A stretch of DNA of 28,010 nucleotides. Source: Bacteroidales bacterium (GTDB lineage Bacteria; Bacteroidota; Bacteroidia; Bacteroidales; WCHB1-69). This document shows, piece by piece, positions 16,226 to 24,149 of this stretch; the first letter of the stretch is position 1; the number at the start of each line of letters is the position of its first letter. The translations under genes were made by a program, and so were the position numbers. The DNA lies in the NCBI GenBank assembly GCA_031266895.1, contig JAISAD010000145.1, positions 1-28,010 on the forward strand. Direction: 5' to 3'. The notes below the pieces were generated by a model. That model saw only the letters and a program-made list of their open reading frames with translations, had not been told where the DNA came from and did not search any database.

Positions 16226-17587
16226 TTATTTTAACATTAATCTCTTAACTAATGCCTCAATCTCTAATTTTTGCTGCTCCCCGCTCTCCATATTTTTTAA
16301 GGTAAAGCAGTTCGTTGCTATTTCATCTTCCCCGGCCATTATCACAAATGGAATCCCTTTGGCATTGGCATAACTCATCTGTTTCCCTATTTTTACATTG
16401 TCGGGATAGATTTCGGCCGCAATGCCGCTTGCCCGCAGTTGCTGTAATGCTGGCAGACAGTAAATCTCTTCGCGACTGCCGAAGTTCAGGAAAAGTGCCG
16501 TAACTGCTGCCGTGAGGTTTGGAGGGAAAAGATTGAGTTCGTGCAGCACATCGTAGATACGTTCTACTCCGTAGGAGATGCCCACCCCCGACATGTTTTT
16601 CAGGCCGAATATTCCGGTCAGGTCGTCATAGCGTCCGCCGCCGGAAATGCTGCCGATGGCGATGTTACTCGCCTTCACTTCAAAAATTGTGCCGGTGTAG
16701 TAGTTAAGGCCACGCGCCAGCGTAATATCCAATTCCACCGGTACCGCAATTTGCAGCAATTGGGCATATTGCAGCAACTGCACTGTTTCATCCACCCCTT
16801 TTTGTCCAATTTCTATAGAGGCAAACATAGCGTGCAATTTTTCCAGTTTGGCTTCGTTAGTTCCGGAAAAGTCGAAACAGGGTTGCAACTTGACAATAGC
16901 TTCGGGTGAAATGCCCCGTTCCTGCAACTCCTCGCACACCTTTTCGCGTCCTATTTTATCCAGTTTATCAATAGCCATGCAAATATCCCCTATTTTGTCT
17001 GCTTCGTTCACCATCTTTGCAATACCCGATAAAATTTTGCGATTGTTTATTTTAATAGTAACGCAGATGCCCAGTTGCGAAAATATTTCGTGGGTAATCA
17101 ATAACAGTTCGGCCTCATTAAGCAGCGATTTACTGCCGATGATATCTGCGTCGCACTGATAAAACTCCCGATATCGGCCTTTCTGTGGCCGGTCAGCACG
17201 CCACACCGGCTGCATCTGGTAGCGTTTAAAGGGAAAAGTGAGTTCATTTTGGTGTTGCGCTACAAAACGGGCAAAAGGCACGGTAAGGTCGTAGCGCAGC
17301 CCTTTTTCACAAATTTGTGCAGCCAGCTTGTTGACATTCTGACTGTTGAAATCAATTCCCTGCCTGAAATCACCGGAATTGAGCACCTTAAAAATGAGCC
17401 GGTCGCCCTCTTCGCCATATTTGCCCATAAGCGTAGAAAGCTGCTCCATAGCGGGCGTTTCGACAGGAAGATAGGCGTATTTTTCAAAAACATGCCGTAT
17501 TGTGTTAAAAATATAGTTTCTGCGCACCATTTCATTGGGCGTAAAATCGCGCGTGCCTTTCGGAATTGACGGTTTAACTGTTTTCAT
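16226..17587 (-). CDS. hisS: Histidine--tRNA ligase
   Basis: 453 residues from ATG 17587. I chose this over a longer upstream frame because a TAnnTTTG promoter (17653-17660) lies in that extension and 'MKTVKPSIPKGTRDFTPNEM' is the normal HisRS start. Class II motifs are readable. Motif 1 is around 'FEKYAYLPVETPAMEQ'. Motif 2 is 'VWRADRPQKGRYREFYQCDA' followed by 'DIIGS'. HisRS-specific blocks are 'LDITLARGLNYYTGTIFEV' and 'SISGGGRYDDL', and motif 3 is 'MSGVGISYGVERIYDVL'. The C-terminal anticodon domain has 'AAEIYPDNVKIGKQMSYANA' and 'IPFVIMAGEDE'. The enzyme charges tRNA-His with histidine. It is followed after 6 nt by the DUF389 membrane protein gene in an operon; no functional link is known to me. 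Confidence 0.97.
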   Translation of the reverse strand: MKTVKPSIPKGTRDFTPNEMVRRNYIFNTIRHVFEKYAYLPVETPAMEQLSTLMGKYGEEGDRLIFKVLNSGDFRQGIDFNSQNVNKLAAQICEKGLRYDLTVPFARFVAQHQNELTFPFKRYQMQPVWRADRPQKGRYREFYQCDADIIGSKSLLNEAELLLITHEIFSQLGICVTIKINNRKILSGIAKMVNEADKIGDICMAIDKLDKIGREKVCEELQERGISPEAIVKLQPCFDFSGTNEAKLEKLHAMFASIEIGQKGVDETVQLLQYAQLLQIAVPVELDITLARGLNYYTGTIFEVKASNIAIGSISGGGRYDDLTGIFGLKNMSGVGISYGVERIYDVLHELNLFPPNLTAAVTALFLNFGSREEIYCLPALQQLRASGIAAEIYPDNVKIGKQMSYANAKGIPFVIMAGEDEIATNCFTLKNMESGEQQKLEIEALVKRLMLK

Positions 17588-17652
17588 ATTTGATTGAGAA
17601 TTACTGCATTTTTTAAATATAACTGAATTTGATTCAACGTTATTGAAACATG

Positions 17653-17660
17653 CAAAAGTA
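17653..17660 (-). promoter_or_regulatory. -7 promoter element for hisS-DUF389
   Basis: Minus-strand TACTTTTG followed by C matches TAnnTTTG exactly. The upstream A-tract and ATCATG match the pepT promoter nearly base for base. It lies about 66 nt before the hisS ATG and decides that start. Confidence 0.75.
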
Positions 17661-17688
17661 CATGATTTTTTTATTAAACAGGCCTTTT

Positions 17689-20379
17689 CTATATGCTGGG
17701 TCTCACTTTTAACAATCTTATTGATTCCCCGAACCATAATACCAGCGAAGTGATTCCGATAATAATTCCCCAATCGGAAAATTTCAGCGGCACCACATTA
17801 AACATCTGACCGCCAATGGTAACTATTAGCCATTGACCGATCAGGATAGCCAGCGCAATGGCAAGAAAACCGTTGCTTTTTCCAATGGCGGCAAAAGCGG
17901 ACTTGCCGGTCAGAAATGCTTTGGCGTTAAACATATTCCAAAATTGCAGCATCACAAATATCGTAAAGAATAGCGATAATTCGTAAGGCGACAATCCATT
18001 GCCATGGGCGAAATTGAAGAAGTTTCTGCCAAAGCTGGCAATGCTGAAGTCGGTTAAAGTTGTAATTTCTGCATGTTTGAAGTATTGAATTAATCCGAAC
18101 AGCAGAACTACAAAGAAAATACCCGCTCCAAGTATGCTTTTCCACATGAGTTTACTGATAATAAAGTCGCTGGTTTTACGGGGTTTGCTATTCATTACCT
18201 TTTCGCTTGGCGGCAACGAGGCCAGTGCCAGGGCGGCAAAAGTATCCATAATCAGATTTACCCAAAGCATCTGTGTAACGGTAAGAGGAGTTTCCATTCC
18301 TAAAAATGCGCCGATTAGCACAATAATACAAGCCGCTACATTAATCGTCATCTGGAAAAGTATAAAACGCTGAATATTCTGATACAGAGAGCGTCCCCAC
18401 ATTATGGCACGGGTGATGCTGCTGAACGAATTATCCAAAATAGTGATGTCGCTTGCCTCTTTAGCCACGGAAGTGCCATCTCCCATTGACAGGCCCACCT
18501 GAGCGGCGTTCAGGGCGGGGGCATCGTTAGTGCCGTCGCCGGTAACTGAAACCACCTCTCCCTTTTGCTGAAGAAGCTGTACCAGTCGCTGTTTATCCAT
18601 TGGCCTTGCCCGTGAAACAATCTTTAGCGACAGAACTCTTTCCAACAGCTCTTCATCCGACATTGCCGCAAATTCGGTTCCTGTAATATGGTGTTCTGCC
18701 GATTCGTTCTCTTGCCATAAGCCGATTTGACGACCGATTTCCCTGGCGGTTCCCGAAGTATCGCCGGTAACAATTTTTACATCTATTCCCGCTTTCTGGC
18801 AATTTTTTACCGCATCGGGAACTTCTAAGCGAACGGGGTCGGAAATGGCCACAATTCCCAGAAAGGCAGGATGGGCATTTTCCAGTTTCCCATCTTTGAA
18901 ATACTCCTTGTCGTCTTCGATAATTTGGCAGGCAAATCCCAAAGTGCGCATTGCCTTATTCTGGTATTCAATCAATTGCGTATTTACCACTTCTTTTGCT
19001 ACGGGTAATGTTTTGCACAAGTCCAAAACAATTTCGGGCGCTCCTTTTACATACAGTACTTTTTTGCCAAGCAGCGACGAATTGACAATTGTTGCCATAT
19101 ATTTCCGTTCGGTAGAGAATGTAAGTTGTTCTACTATTTTTGCCTCCTTGCGCAGTGGCAGGTAATCAATGCTGTTCTCGCGCAGCCACAGCAGCAAAGC
19201 CCCTTCGGTCGGATTTCCCAGTACCTTTATTTTGGCGGGGTCGGAACAGTCTAGATAAGCAGTGGAATTTGCCGCAATGCTCTCTTTTATTAAATCCGAT
19301 ATACCATCTGTTCCGTAAAATTTCGTTTCATAAATTTTCATTTGATTTTGCGTAAGCGTGCCTGTTTTGTCGGTACAAATCACCGTGGTGGCACCCATTG
19401 TTTCGCAGGCGTGCATTTTGCGCACCAGATTATTGGCATTGAGCATGCGCTTCATGCTTAATGCCAGACTCAAAGTAACGCTCATGGGAAGGCCTTCGGG
19501 AATGGCAACTACAATAACCGTAACGGCAATCATAACCGTTTGCAGCAGAAAGCTTCCGAACGTTATCCATTCAAACGGTTCCGTATCGGTAAAAAACCAG
19601 AGCAGTCTGCCCGCAATTATCAAACCTGCTATGGCATAGCTTGCCCTGGCAATGAGGGTTGCCAAACTGTTTAATTGCCTGTTGAGCGGTGTTTTTACGC
19701 TGCTGTCAATTTGTGCGCCTTCGTAAACCTTTCCGTATTCGGTAGCATCACCCACTTTCAGCACCTGCATAATGCCGTGTCCGTCAGCAACCGTAGTGCT
19801 TTTCAATGCGCTGTTGGATGGATAGGTGGCCTCTTTATCAAAGTCGGCACGATTGACGGTTTTCCTGATAACCGGCTCGCCTGTCAGTGTCGATTCGTTG
19901 ATTTGCAGCGAAACGGCTTCCAGTAATTCCCCATCCGCAGGCACTTCATCGCCCGTTTCGAGCATCACCATGTCGCCAACCACCACCTCTTTTTTGGTAA
20001 TTTGGCAAATATTGCCGTTGCGGATAACTTTTACCAGCGTGTCGTTATTGACTTTGTTGAGCACTTCAAATTTTTTATTGGCGCTCACTTCAAATAAAAA
20101 TCCAACAACAGTTGCCAGCAACACGGCAATCAGGATGCCGGCAGGTTCAAAAAATACGCTTGCCGTGCCATGCCCCGTGAAGAACTTGTAGCACGATATG
20201 CCTGTTGACAATAGCAATGCTATCAACAAGATAACAATAATCGGATCGGTAAGCTTTTCAAGGAACTGTGTCCACAGCGATTCTTTTTTGGGCGGTGTTA
20301 AAATGTTTTCGCCGTGCTGTTTGCGGCTTTCGATAACTTGTGCGTCAGTAAGTCCTGAGTAATGTTGATTTATTTGCAT
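17689..20379 (-). CDS. P-type calcium-transporting ATPase (PMCA-like, type IIB)
   Basis: 896 residues with the complete P-type plan. It opens with an N-terminal cytosolic segment ('GLTDAQVIESRKQHGENILT') and M1-M2. The actuator domain has 'LEAVSLQINESTLTGEPVIRK', with the dephosphorylation loop TGEP. M4 carries 'VVAIPEGLPMSVTLSLALSM', then the phosphorylation site 'ICTDKTGTLTQNQ' with D337. The nucleotide domain has 'YVKGAPEIVLDLCK', the hinge is 'VSVTGDGTNDAPALNAAQVG', and six C-terminal helices include 'MLWVNLIMDTFAALALA' with the Asn/Asp ion ligands in M6. The PEGLP followed by SVTLSLA resembles plasma-membrane Ca2+ ATPases, so Ca2+ efflux is likely; related cations are not excluded. It has its own TACTTTTG promoter (20438-20445). 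A 101-nt gap with the hisS promoter follows its stop. Confidence 0.93.
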   Translation of the reverse strand: MQINQHYSGLTDAQVIESRKQHGENILTPPKKESLWTQFLEKLTDPIIVILLIALLLSTGISCYKFFTGHGTASVFFEPAGILIAVLLATVVGFLFEVSANKKFEVLNKVNNDTLVKVIRNGNICQITKKEVVVGDMVMLETGDEVPADGELLEAVSLQINESTLTGEPVIRKTVNRADFDKEATYPSNSALKSTTVADGHGIMQVLKVGDATEYGKVYEGAQIDSSVKTPLNRQLNSLATLIARASYAIAGLIIAGRLLWFFTDTEPFEWITFGSFLLQTVMIAVTVIVVAIPEGLPMSVTLSLALSMKRMLNANNLVRKMHACETMGATTVICTDKTGTLTQNQMKIYETKFYGTDGISDLIKESIAANSTAYLDCSDPAKIKVLGNPTEGALLLWLRENSIDYLPLRKEAKIVEQLTFSTERKYMATIVNSSLLGKKVLYVKGAPEIVLDLCKTLPVAKEVVNTQLIEYQNKAMRTLGFACQIIEDDKEYFKDGKLENAHPAFLGIVAISDPVRLEVPDAVKNCQKAGIDVKIVTGDTSGTAREIGRQIGLWQENESAEHHITGTEFAAMSDEELLERVLSLKIVSRARPMDKQRLVQLLQQKGEVVSVTGDGTNDAPALNAAQVGLSMGDGTSVAKEASDITILDNSFSSITRAIMWGRSLYQNIQRFILFQMTINVAACIIVLIGAFLGMETPLTVTQMLWVNLIMDTFAALALASLPPSEKVMNSKPRKTSDFIISKLMWKSILGAGIFFVVLLFGLIQYFKHAEITTLTDFSIASFGRNFFNFAHGNGLSPYELSLFFTIFVMLQFWNMFNAKAFLTGKSAFAAIGKSNGFLAIALAILIGQWLIVTIGGQMFNVVPLKFSDWGIIIGITSLVLWFGESIRLLKVRPSI

Positions 20380-20437
20380 AAATAATTGTCCATTATTTTT
20401 TATATTTTTACGCGGCTTGCCCGGATTATCAAGGGGG

Positions 20438-20445
20438 CAAAAGTA
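20438..20445 (-). promoter_or_regulatory. -7 promoter element for the P-type ATPase gene
   Basis: Minus-strand TACTTTTG followed by C is an exact TAnnTTTG match, about 59 nt before the ATG at 20379. The opposite-strand gene at 20600 has no equally clear motif in the same 220-bp gap. Confidence 0.73.
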
Positions 20446-20599
20446 CTAAAAATTTGGATTAAAAAATAGAAAAACGCAGCGCATTAAATCGAATATTTTT
20501 TAAAAGGGCTAACAGTGTGGAATTTACAGTTATGGATGCTCCATTACAATATTTCTTTTTTTTAAACGTTGTTTTTAATCAAAAAGACTAAACATATTT

Positions 20600-23500
20600 A
20601 TGAAAACCATTTTAAAGCTATCAATTCTTGGGGCAATGCTGCTCGGACTGGCTTGGCCCCTGCAGGCACAGCAAAAGGCAGAAGAGGATATTTTTTTGCA
20701 GACTTTGATCACCGAACTTAACCGCAACTATCAGGCGCTCTATGCTAAAGACCCGCTGGTATATCAAATTACCTATCGGGTAGAGGAGAGCAACTCCTGC
20801 AACATTGGCGCCTCGTTCGGTGCGCTTTTCACTTCCGAAACTCAATCTTCCCGCACACTCTACGTGGAAGTGCGGGCTGGCGACTATATGCTTGACAACT
20901 TTCACGAGTTGCGTGGCCATGCTTCCGAATATTTTCGCGTGTCTCCCGCTGTGATAAATCTTCCCTATGGCGAGGATGTCAGCGCACTGAAGCAGATTTT
21001 ATGGCGCGAAACGGAAAAAAAATATCGGGAGGCCATTCAGCGCTACGAATTGATAAAAGCCAATGTGGCCGTGAAAGTGGAGGCCGACGATAAGGCGCCC
21101 GACTATTCTGGAAATCCCTATACGGTTTATTACGAGCCGCCGCAGGTAATAGATTTCGATGCCCCGTACTGGGAGTCTGTTCTGAAACAGATTTCTGCGC
21201 AGTTTGCAGAAGAACAGGATATTGAGACAGGTGCAAGCTCGTTGCTCTTTTCTACTGTCCGCAAGTATTTTGTAAGCAGCGACCAGTCTTACACGGTACA
21301 AAACAGCAGCTATTGCTATCTCTATATTTCGGTGGACGGCCAAAGTGAGGATGGCATGGATTTACCGCTCCATAAGAGCTATTTTCAAGGCTATCCGCAG
21401 GCGCTGCCCGAAAGCTATCAGCTGATAGAAGATGCCCGCAAGTTGAAAGCCACCTTTGCCGCGTTGAGAAAAGCACCTGTGGTAGAGCCTTATGAAGGAC
21501 CGGCTATCCTGTCGAAGGAGGCTGCCGGCGTCTTTTTTCATGAAATATTTGGTCATCGCGTAGAGGGACTGCGCATGAAAAGCGAAAGAGATGCCCAGAC
21601 ATTTAAGAAGCAGGTGGGCAACCAGATACTCAACCCTGACATTACAGTAGTTTTTGACCCGACTGCCGACTCTTACGGCGGCATTCCGCTTAACGGATCA
21701 TATAAATATGACGATGAGGGTGTTAAGGCTGAAAAGGTGGTGGCGGTGGAACGAGGCATTTTGCGCAATTTTCTGATGACCCGCACCCCTGTTGACCATT
21801 TTCCGCAGTCGAATGGCCACGCACGGGCGCAGGCGGGCTATCGGCCGGTGTCGCGGCAGTCGAATCTGATTGTGCAGACTGCCCACCCTTACAGCGATGA
21901 GCAGTTGCGCCAGATGCTCATTCAGGAAGCTAAGGAGCAGGGCAAGCCTTATGGCTACTATTTTGCCTCTGTAGAGGGCGGTTTTACCTTTACCGGCCGC
22001 TTTGTTCCCAACTCTTTCAATGTGAGGCCGCTTGAGGTCTATCGTGTCTATGTAGATGGCCGGCCTGACGAGCTGGTGCGAGGCGTGGATTTGGTGGGTA
22101 CACCGCTGGCCATGTTCTCGAAAATAGAGGCGCTGGGCGCTCAACCGGGCAATTTTGCCGGCATCTGCGGCGCAGAGTCAGGCCGCGTGCCCGCGGGCTG
22201 TTGCTCTCCGGCGTTGCTTGTGAAACAGATTGAGCTGCAGAAAAAGAGTAAGGGACAGAATATTAAGCCTCTGATAGCGCGCCCCGCAGGTGTAATTGAT
22301 ACTTCGGAGCAGGAGTTTTTTGAGCAGGCTGTATTTCGGGCTATGCATGATGAAATGGCCGATAACTTTGAACAGTTGCGCCTTGACGGCATGCAGGCCC
22401 CTTACTTTATCAGCTATCTTGTTACCGATGCGGAGGCAGGTGTGGCGGTGGCCTCTCTGGGCGCTACTGTCCGCTCGTTTCAAAAGCCTCTCCGCGCCCA
22501 GAAAACCAGCGTTATGGTGGGTAGCGATCAGATGAACAATACCCATTATCAGAATTTAAACAGCTATTTTTACCGCAGCTACGGCTCTAAGGTAGCAATC
22601 GAAAACAGTTATTGGGACATTCGCCGCAGCTTGTGGGGCAGCGCAGACAATGCCTATAAAACCGCTGCCGAAAATTACGAAAACAAGACAACTGCCATAG
22701 CACAGCAGAATTTGCCCGCCGAGCTGGCCAGCCTGCCCGACAGGGTGGCGCCCTCCCCGGCCGAATATATGGAGGAAAACAAGGCACTGAAATCATTAAT
22801 CAGTGATGTGGAGAATATGGCTCAGGCGGTATCTGCAGTCTTTAAGGAGTATCCCGGCCTTACCGGATCGGGCGCAATGGTCTATCAGTACCATGCTGAT
22901 GTTTTTTATCTCAGCAGCGAAAAAATGCAGTATAGGCAGCCCTTTAATCTGGTGGCTGTCAAAGTGTTTGCCGAAACCATGGCCCCCGATGGCGAACCGC
23001 TCGCCGACTACTTTGTGCACTATGCGCCCACCTTGCTGCAGCTTCCCGACTTGTCGGAACTTGTAGAACAGGCTCATGCAATGGCTATGCGGCTGGAGAC
23101 GCTGCGGAGCGCTTCTCCGATTGAGGAGATATACAGCGGTCCGGTACTCTTTACCGATGATGCCGTGGCTGAAATAGTGGCGCGCGCATTTATTGACAGT
23201 CCCGACGGCATTTTGGCGGCTCGAAGGTCAATTGCGGGCAGTGACAGGATGAGAGCCGCCTCGCAGGATAACAGGACCGAAAGATGGATGAATAAGAGGG
23301 TGATTGCCGCAACACTGTCGCTTACTGCCCGAGACCGCCTGACTCACTATCAAGGGGTGCCGCTGACAGGGTGTTATCAGATGGATGCCGAAGGAGTTGA
23401 ATCGCCTGCTCAGCTGCCCATCATCAAAGATGGGGTGCTGCAGGCACTGTTGAGCGACTGTACGCCAACCGGCAAAGTGAAAGCCTCAAACGGGCACCGG

Positions 23501-24034
23501 CGGCTGGCTCTGTCGGGCGGTGCTGTTACCACTTCGCTTTGTGCCGGAGTTTTAGAGTTGAGTGGGAGTAAAACGCAGTCGTACGACAAGTTAAAGAAGA
23601 AACTGCTTGCCATGGCCAAGGAGGATGGATATGAATATGCCTATATAATCAGGAAAGTGGCTCATAACAGCGAGCGTGCCATTCCGGGCATTGACAGGTA
23701 CTTTTCGGGCACAGCCAGCGGAGCGCCTGTTTACGTGTATCAGGTGTCGGTGAGGGACGGCAGCGAAAAGCCGGTGCGCATGGTCAGGCTGTCGGATTTG
23801 ACGCTGAAGAGCTTCAAGCAGGCAGAGGGTATCAGCAGCGAGCAGCAGGTGGCCAATATGCTCCTGCGGGGCAAGCCTGAAAACACGCTGTACGGCAGTG
23901 GCGATATGCCCATGTATGGCGTTCCGTGCAGTTTGATTGTTCCCAAAGCCATACTGTTCAGGGAACTGGAGCTTGAGAAGGAGCAGAATATCACATTGAA
24001 GAAGATGCCCGTTGTGCCCAATCCCGTGCCGTGA
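20600..24034 (+). CDS. Exported single-chain tandem TldD/PmbA-family protein (TldD-like catalytic half plus degenerate half)
   Basis: 1144 residues. 'MKTILKLSILGAMLLGLAWP' with 'LQAQ' is a Sec signal peptide, unusual for this normally cytoplasmic family. The first half (about 25-565) is TldD-like: the metal motif HEIFGH (H314, E315, H319) in 'AGVFFHEIFGHRVEG', a third ligand candidate C523 in 'GICGAESGRVPAG', and 'FNVRPLEVYRVYVDGRPDEL'. TldD/TldE (PmbA) form a heterodimeric zinc protease that unwinds and cuts peptides; TldE lacks the metal site. The second half (about 572-1144) repeats the architecture ('FEQAVFRAMHDEMADNFEQL', 'MQAPYFISYLVTD', later 'YSGPVLFTDDAVAEIVARAF'), but at the equivalent place A857-E858-I-V-A-R862 replaces HExxxH. 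It thus looks like a fused TldD plus TldE-like partner. Coding sequence is GC-rich compared with upstream genes. Substrate is unknown. Confidence 0.87.
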   Translation: MKTILKLSILGAMLLGLAWPLQAQQKAEEDIFLQTLITELNRNYQALYAKDPLVYQITYRVEESNSCNIGASFGALFTSETQSSRTLYVEVRAGDYMLDNFHELRGHASEYFRVSPAVINLPYGEDVSALKQILWRETEKKYREAIQRYELIKANVAVKVEADDKAPDYSGNPYTVYYEPPQVIDFDAPYWESVLKQISAQFAEEQDIETGASSLLFSTVRKYFVSSDQSYTVQNSSYCYLYISVDGQSEDGMDLPLHKSYFQGYPQALPESYQLIEDARKLKATFAALRKAPVVEPYEGPAILSKEAAGVFFHEIFGHRVEGLRMKSERDAQTFKKQVGNQILNPDITVVFDPTADSYGGIPLNGSYKYDDEGVKAEKVVAVERGILRNFLMTRTPVDHFPQSNGHARAQAGYRPVSRQSNLIVQTAHPYSDEQLRQMLIQEAKEQGKPYGYYFASVEGGFTFTGRFVPNSFNVRPLEVYRVYVDGRPDELVRGVDLVGTPLAMFSKIEALGAQPGNFAGICGAESGRVPAGCCSPALLVKQIELQKKSKGQNIKPLIARPAGVIDTSEQEFFEQAVFRAMHDEMADNFEQLRLDGMQAPYFISYLVTDAEAGVAVASLGATVRSFQKPLRAQKTSVMVGSDQMNNTHYQNLNSYFYRSYGSKVAIENSYWDIRRSLWGSADNAYKTAAENYENKTTAIAQQNLPAELASLPDRVAPSPAEYMEENKALKSLISDVENMAQAVSAVFKEYPGLTGSGAMVYQYHADVFYLSSEKMQYRQPFNLVAVKVFAETMAPDGEPLADYFVHYAPTLLQLPDLSELVEQAHAMAMRLETLRSASPIEEIYSGPVLFTDDAVAEIVARAFIDSPDGILAARRSIAGSDRMRAASQDNRTERWMNKRVIAATLSLTARDRLTHYQGVPLTGCYQMDAEGVESPAQLPIIKDGVLQALLSDCTPTGKVKASNGHRRLALSGGAVTTSLCAGVLELSGSKTQSYDKLKKKLLAMAKEDGYEYAYIIRKVAHNSERAIPGIDRYFSGTASGAPVYVYQVSVRDGSEKPVRMVRLSDLTLKSFKQAEGISSEQQVANMLLRGKPENTLYGSGDMPMYGVPCSLIVPKAILFRELELEKEQNITLKKMPVVPNPVP

Positions 24035-24078
24035 GGCTGCGGGACAGGTTGTAAAAGCAGATGCATTTAACTTTTTTG

Positions 24079-24086
24079 TATTTTTG
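24079..24086 (+). promoter_or_regulatory. -7 promoter element for the Tyr-rich lipoprotein and OmpP1-like genes
   Basis: TATTTTTG matches TAnnTTTG; here T, not C, follows. It sits 64 nt upstream of the ATG at 24150, in the gap after the TldD-like gene. A T-tract precedes it. This suggests the lipoprotein gene has its own start site rather than relying on read-through. Confidence 0.6.
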
Positions 24087-24137
24087 TAGTCCATAAGGAA
24101 TTAGTTTGTAAAAATAAATTTATTCACAATAAATGAC

Positions 24138-24146
24138 AGGAGGTAA
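24138..24146 (+). promoter_or_regulatory. Strong Shine-Dalgarno sequence
   Basis: AGGAGGTAA, with 6 nt between AGGAGG and the ATG at 24150. Most genes in this window, like most in Bacteroidota, lack such a motif, so it predicts unusually efficient initiation of this lipoprotein. Confidence 0.7.
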
Positions 24147-24149
24147 GTC

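Noticed and set aside
17588..17773. N-terminal extension of hisS
   Set aside because: The extension contains the hisS promoter, overlaps the end of the P-type ATPase gene and has no similarity to HisRS; the start at 17587 fits the family.
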